Below, piece by piece: positions 1 to 8,969 of a stretch of DNA of 64,000 nt; position 1 is the first letter of the stretch; every line of letters starts with the position of its first letter. Position numbers and translations under genes: made by a program. Origin of the DNA: Saccharibacillus soli. GTDB lineage: Bacteria; Bacillota; Bacilli; Paenibacillales; Paenibacillaceae. The notes beneath the pieces are model-generated. The model was not told where the DNA came from, ran no database searches, and saw only the letters and a list, made by a program, of their open reading frames with translations. The stretch covers positions 248,001 through 312,000 of the forward strand of contig NIOB01000001.1 in the NCBI GenBank assembly GCA_002189105.1. The letters run 5' to 3'.

Positions 1-1368
1 CTGGTCGTCGTAGGCGGTCAGCAGAGCGGATTGTTTACCGGTTCACTGCTGGTCGTCTATAAGGCAGCTACCATCGTTCACGCAGCGCGTCTCGCTTCGG
101 AGGAACTGGGTCGTGAAGTCGTGCCGGTATTCTGGATTGCTGGTGAGGACCATGACTGGGACGAAGCCGACCATACGTATGTGTTGACGTCCGAGCTTGA
201 AGTACGCCGTCTGCGCATGGAATCCTGGCATGATGGCAAGTCTTCCGTTAGTCAGGTGAACGTTCCGCAGGAGAAATGGGAAGCGGCGATTACTGAACTG
301 GAAGCGACGCTTGCCGACTCGGCTTTTAAGGTCGAATTGATGGAGATGCTGCGAAAGGAACTGCTTTCTTCGGTAAGTCTGAGCGAAGGTTTTGCACGGC
401 TGATGGGTCGATTGTTCGGACGCTATGGCCTGGTTTTGGTCGATTCCGCAGATCCTGCACTCCGTGCGCTGGAACGTCCAATGTTTGAGCAGCTGATTAC
501 ACGTAACGATGAGTTTGAAGCGGCCTATCTTCAGGCAGCAGCTCGCATTGAGGCATGCGGTTATGAACAGCAGGCGCAGGCTGTCGAAGGCGCAGCTAAT
601 TTATTCTATATTCACGAAGGACAGCGGCTGCTGCTTTATAAGCAGGATGGCAAGTTTGTCGATCGTCGAGGCAGTCTTATTTTGACGAAGGAAGAACTGC
701 TTGAGCGTCTTGAGCGATGTCCCGAGTGTTTTAGCAACAATGTATTGACGCGTCCTCTGATGCAGGATTATCTGTTCCCCGTGCTTCAGGCTGTGTTAGG
801 GCTTGGGGAAGTAGCGTATTGGGCAGGCACCAAGGATGGCTTCGAGACCGCAGGCATGCAGATGCCGATTTTGCTGCCCCGGATGTCCTTTACCCTACTG
901 GACTTGGCAACCAAAAAGCACATGGAACATTATGCACTAAGCTTTGAAGATGTCATGGAGCGTTTTGCGGAGCGCAAGGAAGCGTGGCTCGCGGAGCAGG
1001 ACAAGCTGGGGATGGACGAGCTGTTTGAGCAGGCGAAAACGGAGTTTGCACAGCTGTATGCGCCTGTAATCGAACGGCTGGGTGAACTTCAGCCAGGGCT
1101 GACGCGATTGGGAGAGACCAACCGCAGCAAGATTCTCGATCAGATCGTCTTTTTGCAGGATAAGACCAAGCAGACGATCGCCCAGCAGAATGAGGCCGAG
1201 CTGCGCCGCTGGGATCGTATCTATAAGCTGTTATTCCCACTGGATCGTCCGCAGGAGCGCGTTTATACCGTCTTTTATATGTTGAACCGTTATGGGTTGG
1301 ACTGGATTGACCGCTTAATGGAGGTCGAACCGGAACTGACGGGCGGTCATCGGATTCTTGAGTTATAA
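1..1368 (+). CDS. bshC: Bacillithiol biosynthesis cysteine-adding enzyme BshC (5' truncated by window)
   Basis: BshC is thought to add cysteine to glucosaminyl-malate, the last step of bacillithiol synthesis in the cytoplasm. The frame is open from base 1 and starts with a VVGGQQSGLFTG segment, which matches the conserved VVTGQQAGLFTG motif near the BshC N-terminus. The TTG at 31 lies inside that motif and is not the real start. About 80 residues are missing upstream; 455 are visible. The C-terminal part is rich in charged helices (roughly residues 300-400), as in the family coiled coil. Its position just before the division cluster matches Bacillus, where the bshC homologue yllA precedes mraZ. 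Here a SAH hydrolase gene intervenes. Confidence 0.9.
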   Translation: MVVVGGQQSGLFTGSLLVVYKAATIVHAARLASEELGREVVPVFWIAGEDHDWDEADHTYVLTSELEVRRLRMESWHDGKSSVSQVNVPQEKWEAAITELEATLADSAFKVELMEMLRKELLSSVSLSEGFARLMGRLFGRYGLVLVDSADPALRALERPMFEQLITRNDEFEAAYLQAAARIEACGYEQQAQAVEGAANLFYIHEGQRLLLYKQDGKFVDRRGSLILTKEELLERLERCPECFSNNVLTRPLMQDYLFPVLQAVLGLGEVAYWAGTKDGFETAGMQMPILLPRMSFTLLDLATKKHMEHYALSFEDVMERFAERKEAWLAEQDKLGMDELFEQAKTEFAQLYAPVIERLGELQPGLTRLGETNRSKILDQIVFLQDKTKQTIAQQNEAELRRWDRIYKLLFPLDRPQERVYTVFYMLNRYGLDWIDRLMEVEPELTGGHRILEL

Positions 1369-1405
1369 TTGAAATATTCTATATGGATGAAGCGGAGGGC
1401 TTCGC

Positions 1406-2671
1406 ATGAGTTCGTTAGCCAAACAAAACAGTATCATTGCGGACATTAATCTGGCCCCGGAAGGTCGGCTCAAGATTGAGTGGGCGTCGGCGCATATGCC
1501 GGTGCTGAACCGGATTCGGGAGCAGTTTGAGCGCGATCAGCCTTTTAAAGGGTTGAAGGTTACCGTATGTCTGCATCTTGAAGCGAAAACGGCTTATCTG
1601 GCCAAGGTCATCCAGGCTGGGGGCGCAGAAGTTACCATTACCGGCAGCAATCCGCTCTCTACCCAAGATGATGTATGTGCGGCACTGGTGGAAGACGGCA
1701 TTACGGTATTCGCCAAGTATCAACCGGCACCAGGTGAGTTGAAAGCTCTGAACATCAAGGCGCTGGAAGCGACGCCTGACCTGATTATCGACGATGGCGG
1801 CGATTTGGTGACTATTCTGCACGGAGAGCGTCCGGAACTGCTGAAGACCATCCGTGGTGGTGCGGAGGAAACGACGACCGGCATCATCAAGCTGCGTTCC
1901 CTCGAGAACGAAGGCACACTGAAGCTGCCGATGATCGGCGTAAACGATGCGTTCTGCAAATCCTTATTCGACAACCGGTATGGCACGGGCCAGTCGGCTT
2001 GGGACGGCATCATGCGTACGACCAATCTGATTGTAGCGGGCAAAACGGTTGTCGTGGTCGGCTACGGCTGGTGCGGCAAAGGAATGGCGATGCGTGCACG
2101 AGGCCTCGGAGCGAATGTCATCGTTACCGAGATCGACCCGATCAAAGCGGTTGAAGCGCATATGGAAGGCTTCCGCGTCATGACGATGAAAGAGGCGGCG
2201 CCGCTGGGCGACTTCTTCATTACCGTGACCGGCAACAAGGCCGTCATTGCAGGCGAACACTTTGATGTCATGAAAGATGGTGCGATCCTGTCCAATGCAG
2301 GTCACTTCGACGTCGAAGTGAACAAGCCCGATATGGAAGCCCGTTCGGAGTCCATCCGCACGGTGCGCAAAAATATCGAAGAATATCAATTCAAGGATGG
2401 ACGCAAGATCTATCTGCTGGCTGAAGGCCGCCTGGTTAACCTGGGAGCAGCGGACGGCCATCCGGCTGAGATCATGGATATGACCTTTGCCCTTCAGGCA
2501 CTGTCGCTTCGTTATGTGAATGAACATTATGAAGAGATAGGTCGCCATATGATTAAAGTCCCTTATGAGCTGGACGAACAGGTGGCGCGCTATAAGCTGG
2601 ATAGCATGGGGATTTCGATTGATGAGCTGAGTGAAATGCAGCGGAATTACCTGCAAAGCTGGAACGTTTAG
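1406..2671 (+). CDS. ahcY: Adenosylhomocysteinase (SAH hydrolase)
   Basis: Hydrolyses S-adenosylhomocysteine to homocysteine and adenosine in the methyl cycle, using tightly bound NAD. At 421 residues it has the shorter bacterial/archaeal family length. The NAD-binding glycine motif GYGWCGKGMAMRARGLGA lies near residues 217-234, and the family signature GRLVNLGAADGHPAEIMDM lies near residues 345-363. The N-terminal substrate domain carries the CLHLEAKTAYL segment. The ATG at 1406 follows GGAGGG. It sits 37 bp after bshC and may be co-transcribed with it. It is unusual to find it between bshC and mraZ compared with Bacillus subtilis. A related nucleoside-homocysteine hydrolase activity cannot be excluded. 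Confidence 0.88.
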   Translation: MSSLAKQNSIIADINLAPEGRLKIEWASAHMPVLNRIREQFERDQPFKGLKVTVCLHLEAKTAYLAKVIQAGGAEVTITGSNPLSTQDDVCAALVEDGITVFAKYQPAPGELKALNIKALEATPDLIIDDGGDLVTILHGERPELLKTIRGGAEETTTGIIKLRSLENEGTLKLPMIGVNDAFCKSLFDNRYGTGQSAWDGIMRTTNLIVAGKTVVVVGYGWCGKGMAMRARGLGANVIVTEIDPIKAVEAHMEGFRVMTMKEAAPLGDFFITVTGNKAVIAGEHFDVMKDGAILSNAGHFDVEVNKPDMEARSESIRTVRKNIEEYQFKDGRKIYLLAEGRLVNLGAADGHPAEIMDMTFALQALSLRYVNEHYEEIGRHMIKVPYELDEQVARYKLDSMGISIDELSEMQRNYLQSWNV

Positions 2672-2852
2672 TGCACGGCTGGAAGCTAAAGTTAGGATGA
2701 ATTTTTAACGAAAAATCCAAGCAACGAAGAGGATCAGGACGTTTTTCCCGGATATAAGGGAGAGACGACCTGGTTTTTTTTGTGAAAACAAGAGAATATG
2801 GCCGGAAAAAACGTAAAATCCGGCGAAAAATCGTGAAATTTGCGGAAGGACT

Positions 2853-2881
2853 TTGATTTCGGGCGTCGAATCTATTATGCT
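2853..2881 (+). promoter_or_regulatory. Predicted sigma-A promoter of the division cluster
   Basis: TTGATT (2853-2858), a 17-bp spacer, then TATGCT (2876-2881). It lies 58 bp before the mraZ start, so the transcript would begin in the AGTGG repeat array that follows. This is a prediction from consensus match only. Confidence 0.5.
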
Positions 2882-2883
2882 GT

Positions 2884-2931
2884 AAGTGGTGGAAAGTGGT
2901 GCAAAGTGGAGGAGAAAGGGCGAGGAGTGGG
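2884..2931 (+). promoter_or_regulatory. Probable MraZ-binding repeat array
   Basis: AAGTGG occurs at 2884, 2894 and 2904, exactly 10 bp apart, and AGTGGG recurs at 2926. MraZ is known to bind short direct repeats of this kind upstream of its own operon and to repress it. The array starts right after the predicted -10 box and ends just before mraZ, which fits autoregulation of the dcw operon. Confidence 0.6.
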
Positions 2932-2938
2932 ACCAACG

Positions 2939-3376
2939 ATGTTTATGGGTGAATATCGGCATAACATCGACGACAAAGGTCGCATCATTATGCCGGCCAA
3001 GTTCCGGGATCAGTTGGGAACGGTCTGCATCGTGACGCGTGGTCTGGACCACTGTCTTTTTGTTTACTCCGAACAGGAATGGGAAAACCTCGAACGCAAG
3101 CTGAATCATCTGCCTCTTATGAAGTCCGATGCACGAGCCTTTACCCGATTCTTTTTCTCGGGTGCGGCGGAATGTGAATGGGACAAGCAGGGCAGGGCGA
3201 ATCTCCCCGTTAATCTGCGGGAGTACGCACAGCTTGTCAAGGAATGTGTAGTCATTGGCGCGGGCAGCCGCGTGGAGATCTGGAGCCGGGAGCGCTGGGA
3301 GGCTTATTACAGTCAGGCCGAGGAATCATTTGGGGACATCGCGGAGAAGTTATCCGATTTTGACATTGATTTTTAA
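2939..3376 (+). CDS. mraZ: Transcriptional regulator MraZ
   Basis: MraZ is an AbrB-fold DNA-binding protein that forms rings and controls the dcw cluster. The start at 2939 gives [19 protein letters not shown], the standard N-terminus of the family, and a length of 145 residues, which is normal. The open frame extends further upstream to 2840, but that part looks non-coding and contains the repeat array. GAGGAG precedes the ATG. The DKGR motif and a second related half (around residues 75-90, [12 protein letters not shown]) show the two SpoVT/AbrB-like repeats expected. rsmH follows after 47 bp. Confidence 0.95.
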   Translation: MFMGEYRHNIDDKGRIIMPAKFRDQLGTVCIVTRGLDHCLFVYSEQEWENLERKLNHLPLMKSDARAFTRFFFSGAAECEWDKQGRANLPVNLREYAQLVKECVVIGAGSRVEIWSRERWEAYYSQAEESFGDIAEKLSDFDIDF

Positions 3377-3423
3377 TTAGACAACCATTGAATATGGACA
3401 TGTAACGTCTGGGGGATACGAAA

Positions 3424-4380
3424 TTGTTTCATCACATCACGGTGCTCAAAGAAGAAGCCGTCGAAGGTCTGAACATCAGACCGGATGGTATTTATGTGGA
3501 TTGCACGTTGGGCGGAGCCGGACACAGCGCATTAATCGCATCCAAGTTGGGGGAAGGCGGACGATTGATCGCGTTTGACCAGGACGACTGGGCACTTGAC
3601 AATGCACGTCAGAAGCTGGCTGAATACGGCGATCGCATCACGCTGGTGAAGACCAACTTCCGTGAGCTGGAAGACGCGCTTAGGCAAGCAGGAGTTCCAG
3701 AGGACGAAGACGGCGTGCCCAAAGTGGACGGATTTTTGTTCGATCTGGGCGTCTCCTCGCCGCAGTTCGACGAAGCGTCGCGTGGATTCAGCTACAATCA
3801 CGAGGCGCCGCTCGATATGCGGATGGACCAATCCTCAGAACTGACGGCCAAGATTATCGTGAACGAATGGCCCGAAGAAGAGATCACCCGCATTTTGTAT
3901 CGTTACGGCGAAGAGAAGTTTTCCCGCCGCATTGCGGGCAAGATCGGTCAGCATCGGGCCAAGAAACCGATCGAGACGACGACCGAACTTGCGGAGATTA
4001 TTAAAGAAGGGATTCCAGCGGCTGCTCGAAGAACCGGTGGACATCCAGCCAAACGAAGCTTCCAGGCGCTGCGGATTGCCGTAAACGACGAGTTGTCTGC
4101 GTTTGAAGATGCGCTGCACGCCGTGGTGCGCTGTCTGGCGCCGGGAGGACGTGTGAGCGTCATTACCTTCCATTCGTTGGAGGATCGGATCTGTAAACAG
4201 ATTCTGCTGGAGTATACGGGCAAAAACGTCGCGCCTCCGGGATTCCCGGTTGAAGTGTACGAAGGTCCCAACAGTATCAAAATCGTGAACCGTAAACCGA
4301 TCATTCCGTCCGACGCGGAGATCGAGGAGAACCCACGGGCGCGGTCCGCAAAACTTAGAGTTGCAGAGAAACTGGAGTAG
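3424..4380 (+). CDS. rsmH: 16S rRNA (cytosine(1402)-N(4))-methyltransferase RsmH
   Basis: Methylates N4 of C1402 in 16S rRNA using SAM. The SAM-binding motif [10 protein letters not shown] lies near residues 24-33, and the family segments [13 protein letters not shown] and [16 protein letters not shown] are clear. The length of 318 residues is typical. The start is TTG at 3424 ([12 protein letters not shown]), which aligns with the Bacillus N-terminus; no in-frame ATG fits. GGGGG precedes it. It is the second gene of the dcw operon. Confidence 0.96.
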   Translation: MFHHITVLKEEAVEGLNIRPDGIYVDCTLGGAGHSALIASKLGEGGRLIAFDQDDWALDNARQKLAEYGDRITLVKTNFRELEDALRQAGVPEDEDGVPKVDGFLFDLGVSSPQFDEASRGFSYNHEAPLDMRMDQSSELTAKIIVNEWPEEEITRILYRYGEEKFSRRIAGKIGQHRAKKPIETTTELAEIIKEGIPAAARRTGGHPAKRSFQALRIAVNDELSAFEDALHAVVRCLAPGGRVSVITFHSLEDRICKQILLEYTGKNVAPPGFPVEVYEGPNSIKIVNRKPIIPSDAEIEENPRARSAKLRVAEKLE

Positions 4381-4408
4381 CCTTATTCCAAGACGAGGAG
4401 ATTGATCT

Positions 4409-4825
4409 ATGGCACAGACACGCGGAAATCTTGCGATCCGGGAAAGAGAAAATCAACAGCAGTCCACTTCACAGCAGTACCGGCAAAAGACGACGGTTGT
4501 GACCCGCCGGGCCGAGCTCCCGTTGAGGGAAAAGATGCTTTACCTGACCAGTGTGCTGGTCGCGGTCGCCTTGTGCAGCATCGTGGCTTGGCGATATGTA
4601 CATATCTACGATCTGAATCATCAGATCGCTGCGGTACAGAGCCAGACTTCGCAGATCAATAAGAACATTGCACAGGCAGAGCGTGATCGCCAGGAGCTTC
4701 GTCAAGCTATTGTGCCTACAGCCTTGTCGATGGGGCTGGTTCAGTCTACGGATCAGGAACCGGTCTTCGTTGAACGCAAGAGTGGTCAAGAGTCGCAGAC
4801 AAAGTCGGCAGACGACAGCAAGTAG
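4409..4825 (+). CDS. ftsL: Cell division protein FtsL
   Basis: Small bitopic divisome protein that forms a complex with DivIB and DivIC. It has 138 residues: a basic cytoplasmic N-terminus of about 45 residues, one membrane segment around residues 47-67 (LTSVLVAVALCSIVAW), then an extracellular coiled coil (about 70-100). The tail is polar. Sequence conservation of FtsL is poor, so the call rests on this architecture and on its place between rsmH and the division PBP. The ATG follows GAGGAG. Confidence 0.88.
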   Translation: MAQTRGNLAIRERENQQQSTSQQYRQKTTVVTRRAELPLREKMLYLTSVLVAVALCSIVAWRYVHIYDLNHQIAAVQSQTSQINKNIAQAERDRQELRQAIVPTALSMGLVQSTDQEPVFVERKSGQESQTKSADDSK

Positions 4826-4930
4826 CCGGTATCCCTACCCTAAATGAAGAGGCTAATCAGGCTTCGATGTGATCGCAGCATCGGGGTCGGCACAGCCCTG
4901 TAAAGTGAAACAGCAGGAGGTTCCATTGCC

Positions 4931-7330
4931 ATGCTAAATAAGAGAGTAAAAATGCGAACGCTGTTAATCGGAGGGGGGATCACCCTCTTTTTTCTCGTTC
5001 TGGTCGGAAGAATCTTTTTCCTTCAAGTTGTACAGCATGACTTCTGGCATACCAAAGCGCTCGATCAATGGTCCACTTCCAAGGTGCTGACCGCTGTTCG
5101 CGGAACGATTACAGATCGTAACGGCAAGGAACTGGCTGTGGATTCGCCTGCTTATTCCGTTGTGGTGGAACCCAATATCATCAATCAGAGGGGCACGGCA
5201 GACGACATCGTCAAGATTCTGCATAACAAGCTGGGCGTCAGCGAAGATAAGCTTCGTGAGATGGTGAGCCGCAAATATACCAAAGACACCCAGAGTGGAA
5301 CCCATAAAAAAGGGGACTACAGTGTCTGGGTGGAAGTCCGTCCGCAGGGTTGGAAGATTGACGGCGATCTCAAAGACGAAATCGAGTCCGAGATCAAGGC
5401 GGTACGTACAGCCAAGGGGCTGGCCAGCAACGTGGACATTGGGATTGTATTTGACGATCAAGTCAAGCGGTTCTACCCACAGCATACGCTGGCTGCCAAC
5501 GTCCTGGGATATGTAGATAATGAGGGCAAGCCGAAATATGGCATTGAGTCTTATTTTGAAGACCGCCTCAAGGGTACAGATGGCAAAGTTGGGTATCAGA
5601 AAGACGCCAAGGGTGTCATCCTGCCGGACGCCAAAAGCGAAGTCGTGGCTCCTAAGGATGGAAGTTCTGTTCAATTAACGCTGGACAGCACGATTCAGTT
5701 TTATGCGGAACAGGCAGCGAAGAAAGCTTTTGATAAATATCAGCCGAAAAGTGTTTCCGTTATTGCGGCTGATCCGAACACGATGGACATTTTGGCGATG
5801 GTCAATACGCCAACGTTTGATCCCAACGATTATTCGGTGTTTAACAGCTTGAATGACTTCGATAACCTGGCGGTTACCGCAAAGTACGAACCGGGTTCTA
5901 CCTTCAAGATCGTGACGTTGTCCGCTGCGGTTCAGGAACATAAATTCAATCCTAATGAGCACTATCAATCCGGTGTAATTCGTGTGGGTGGACGCAACAT
6001 TCACGACGTGGGTCGCAATTGGGGGGAAATCAGCTATCTGGACGGGGTCAAACATTCCAGTAACGTTGCTTTTGTCAAGCTGGGACTGGAGAAGGTGGGC
6101 ACCAGCAAGCTGACCGAATATATCAAGAACTTTGGTTTCGGTGAAAAAACGGGTATCGAACTGCCGGGTGAGCTGAAAGGGACCATGAATGTCACCGACA
6201 AAAGTCCACTTGGCGACCAGGCCTCGATCACATTCGGACATAACGTATCGGTTACGCCGATTCAGCAGATTGCAGCAATCTCGGCGGTTGCCAACGGCGG
6301 GCATCTGCTCAAGCCGCATATCGTCAAGTCGATCAGCAACCCGCAGACGGGTGAAGTGGAGATTAAGAACAAGGTTGACAAAGTGCGGGACGTCATCACT
6401 CCGGAGACAGCCAAGACTGTAAGTGGCTATCTGGAACAGGTCGTATCCGACCGCAAGATCGGCACCGGACGGAATGCCTATATCCCGGGTTACCGGGTTG
6501 CGGGCAAGACGGGGACAGCCGAGAAGACAGGCAACGTAACAACGGACGGAAGCGCCTATGTGAAAGATCGCGCTGTAGTCTCATTCATCGGGTATGCGCC
6601 AGCAGATAATCCCAAGATTGCCGTCTTCTTCATGATCGATGAACCTAATGACCCTCATGCTGGTGGCGGTTCCGCTGCCGCTCCTTATGTCGGGGAGATT
6701 ATATCCCAGACGCTGGAGTATATGGGAGTGCCCAAGAAGTTCTCGGACAAAGAAATCGAGGAGCGCGATAAGGAGAAAACGGAATCTGGCGATACCATCG
6801 TGAAGGTGACAGCGCCAAATCTGCTGAAAATGAAACTGGAAGACGCCAAGCAGAAACTGCTCAACCAGGGTATCGCCTATGAACAGATTGGCTCGGGAGC
6901 AGCGGTGCTGGAACAATATCCGGCTGCGGGAGCTGCGATGTATGCGGGCCAGAAGATTTATCTATTGACGGAAAAGAAGGAAGAGATGAATGTTCCGGAT
7001 CTTACCGGATTGTCTCTGCGTGATGCTGTGGATATTCTGGCGCTGCTGGATGTGTCGATCAGCACGCGAGGATCGGGTTATGTGGCTTCCCAGAAGCTGA
7101 CGAAGGATGCAGAGGGGAAACGGGTGGTCGTGCTGACGCTCAAGTCGGCTGAGGCCACCGTCACGGGCATCGAAGACTCCAATGCCGATCTGTCTACGGG
7201 CGGTGAAGCTGTGGCAGATGATCCGGATGAGCAGAGCGAAGAGGCGGACAGCAGTAAGGGAGCGCAGGATTCAGACGAAGATATGCCGACTGAGCCTGCA
7301 CCCGAGAGCGACGCTGCACCGCTCAACTGA
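4931..7330 (+). CDS. PASTA-domain class B penicillin-binding protein (division transpeptidase)
   Basis: Cross-links septal peptidoglycan. It has 799 residues: a membrane anchor (about 12-32), a PBP dimerisation domain (about 55-230), then a transpeptidase domain with the nucleophile S323 in STFK, SSN at 376-378 and KTGT from K526. Two PASTA domains follow (about 623-685 and 687-745), then an acidic, serine-rich tail. Two PASTA domains resemble Bacillus PBP2B (FtsI/pbpB); SpoVD has one. It is the only PBP gene between ftsL and murE, where spore formers normally carry both pbpB and spoVD. I therefore take it as the vegetative division PBP. Confidence 0.92.
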   Translation: MLNKRVKMRTLLIGGGITLFFLVLVGRIFFLQVVQHDFWHTKALDQWSTSKVLTAVRGTITDRNGKELAVDSPAYSVVVEPNIINQRGTADDIVKILHNKLGVSEDKLREMVSRKYTKDTQSGTHKKGDYSVWVEVRPQGWKIDGDLKDEIESEIKAVRTAKGLASNVDIGIVFDDQVKRFYPQHTLAANVLGYVDNEGKPKYGIESYFEDRLKGTDGKVGYQKDAKGVILPDAKSEVVAPKDGSSVQLTLDSTIQFYAEQAAKKAFDKYQPKSVSVIAADPNTMDILAMVNTPTFDPNDYSVFNSLNDFDNLAVTAKYEPGSTFKIVTLSAAVQEHKFNPNEHYQSGVIRVGGRNIHDVGRNWGEISYLDGVKHSSNVAFVKLGLEKVGTSKLTEYIKNFGFGEKTGIELPGELKGTMNVTDKSPLGDQASITFGHNVSVTPIQQIAAISAVANGGHLLKPHIVKSISNPQTGEVEIKNKVDKVRDVITPETAKTVSGYLEQVVSDRKIGTGRNAYIPGYRVAGKTGTAEKTGNVTTDGSAYVKDRAVVSFIGYAPADNPKIAVFFMIDEPNDPHAGGGSAAAPYVGEIISQTLEYMGVPKKFSDKEIEERDKEKTESGDTIVKVTAPNLLKMKLEDAKQKLLNQGIAYEQIGSGAAVLEQYPAAGAAMYAGQKIYLLTEKKEEMNVPDLTGLSLRDAVDILALLDVSISTRGSGYVASQKLTKDAEGKRVVVLTLKSAEATVTGIEDSNADLSTGGEAVADDPDEQSEEADSSKGAQDSDEDMPTEPAPESDAAPLN

Positions 7331-7481
7331 CAATCGCACAGCCCGGGCCTGCCTTTTGGCGGACTCGGGCATTTTGCGGCCCGGGCATGGAGGCATGCGC
7401 TTCGGGACGTTAAGGCCTTGCTCCACAGAGGGAGACAAGTTGTGATTTTACGATTCCAATATAATTAAGGAGAGAATAATC

Positions 7482-8969
7482 ATGCAATTGCAGAAATTGG
7501 CGAAGCAACTGATTACCGCAAGATGGATTGGCGAAGCAGACGTGGAATGTACGGGAATCGAAATCGACTCGCGCAAAGTGAAAGCTGGAGATCTGTTTAT
7601 CTGTCTGCCGGGTTTCACGGTAGATGGTCATGATTATGCGAAGCAGGCTGAAGAAAAAGGAGCCGCTGCCCTGGTTGTGGAACGTGAACTGGATACGCAG
7701 CTGCCGCAGCTGCTTGTCCGCGACAGCCGCATGGCGATGGCGGTATTGGCCAACGCCATGTTCGACGAGCCAAGCCGCAAGATGAACATGATCGGGGTAA
7801 CAGGCACGAACGGCAAGACTACCACGACCTACCTCATCGAAAAGATTATGGCGGATCATGGCAAAAAGACGGGTCTGATCGGGACGATTCAAATGCGTTA
7901 TGACGGGGAGACTTTCCCGATGTCCGGTACAACGCCGGAATCGCTGGGATTGCAGCGTTCGCTGGCGGATATGGTGGAGCGGGGTGTGGAGTGCTGCGTG
8001 ATGGAAGTTTCCTCGCACGCACTGGAGCAAGGACGAGTCAAAGGAACCGATTATCGCACGGCAGTTTTCACCAACCTGACTCAGGATCACCTGGATTATC
8101 ATCATACGATGGAAGAATACCGGGCGGCGAAAGGATTATTTTTTGCCCGTCTGGGTAACGCTCTGCCTGCGGATCTCTCCGAACGTAAATATGCGGTGCT
8201 CAATCAGGACGATGAAGCTTCGGCTGAATTCGCCAAGGTTACCGCTGCGGAAGTGATTACTTACGGTGTCGAACAAGACAGTGATGTACGGGCCAGCAAT
8301 ATTCAGATTACGGCCAGAGGTACATCGTTCCATGTGGATACTTTCCGGGGTTCTGCGGATATTCAACTGCGAATGGTTGGCAAGTTCAACGTATATAACG
8401 CACTGGCGGCGATTTCGGCTGCTCTGATCGAAGGTGTGGCACTGGAGGACATCAAGCGCAGCCTGGAATCGGTAGCCGGGGTAGACGGACGTGTGGAAGC
8501 CGTAGACGCAGGACAGCCGTTTGCGATTATCGTCGATTACGCCCATACCCCGGATGGATTGGAAAATGTACTGCGTACCGTAGTCGAGTTTGCCGAAAAA
8601 CGAGTAATCTGCGTATTTGGCTGCGGCGGCGACCGCGATCGCACCAAACGTCCGATTATGGGACGCATTGCGGTTAAATACAGCGATCTGACCTTCGTAA
8701 CGTCAGATAATCCACGGACAGAAGATCCGGATGCGATCTTGCGTGATATTGAAGCGGGACTGATTGAGGATGGTGTAGAGCAGGAGCGCTATAAGCTGGT
8801 GGTGGATCGTGCAGAAGCGATTCGTCTGGCCGTTGCCGAAGCGCAGCCGGGTGATGTTGTACTGATCGCAGGCAAGGGGCATGAAACCTATCAGCTGGTG
8901 GGCAAACAGGTGCTGGACTTCGACGATCGGATCGTCGCAGCGGAAGCAGTAAGGGGAGTCGCAAAGTGA
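7482..8969 (+). CDS. murE: UDP-N-acetylmuramoyl-L-alanyl-D-glutamate--2,6-diaminopimelate ligase
   Basis: Adds the third stem-peptide residue to the UDP-MurNAc dipeptide. It has 495 residues and three Mur ligase domains. The ATP loop GTNGKTTTTY lies near residues 108-117. The amino-acid pocket motif DNPR (SDNPRTEDP, about residue 408) is the signature of meso-diaminopimelate specificity rather than lysine. This agrees with dapL in the same window. The ATG follows AAGGAGAG. It overlaps murF by 4 bp (GTGA). Confidence 0.96.
   Translation: MQLQKLAKQLITARWIGEADVECTGIEIDSRKVKAGDLFICLPGFTVDGHDYAKQAEEKGAAALVVERELDTQLPQLLVRDSRMAMAVLANAMFDEPSRKMNMIGVTGTNGKTTTTYLIEKIMADHGKKTGLIGTIQMRYDGETFPMSGTTPESLGLQRSLADMVERGVECCVMEVSSHALEQGRVKGTDYRTAVFTNLTQDHLDYHHTMEEYRAAKGLFFARLGNALPADLSERKYAVLNQDDEASAEFAKVTAAEVITYGVEQDSDVRASNIQITARGTSFHVDTFRGSADIQLRMVGKFNVYNALAAISAALIEGVALEDIKRSLESVAGVDGRVEAVDAGQPFAIIVDYAHTPDGLENVLRTVVEFAEKRVICVFGCGGDRDRTKRPIMGRIAVKYSDLTFVTSDNPRTEDPDAILRDIEAGLIEDGVEQERYKLVVDRAEAIRLAVAEAQPGDVVLIAGKGHETYQLVGKQVLDFDDRIVAAEAVRGVAK

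Noticed and set aside
2840-2938. N-terminal extension of mraZ
   Set aside because: Covers the predicted promoter and MraZ repeats; MraZ proteins begin at the residue encoded at 2939.
7439-7464. Promoter before murE (TTGTGA with TATAAT)
   Set aside because: The spacer is only 14 bp, outside the usual range; not listed as a feature.
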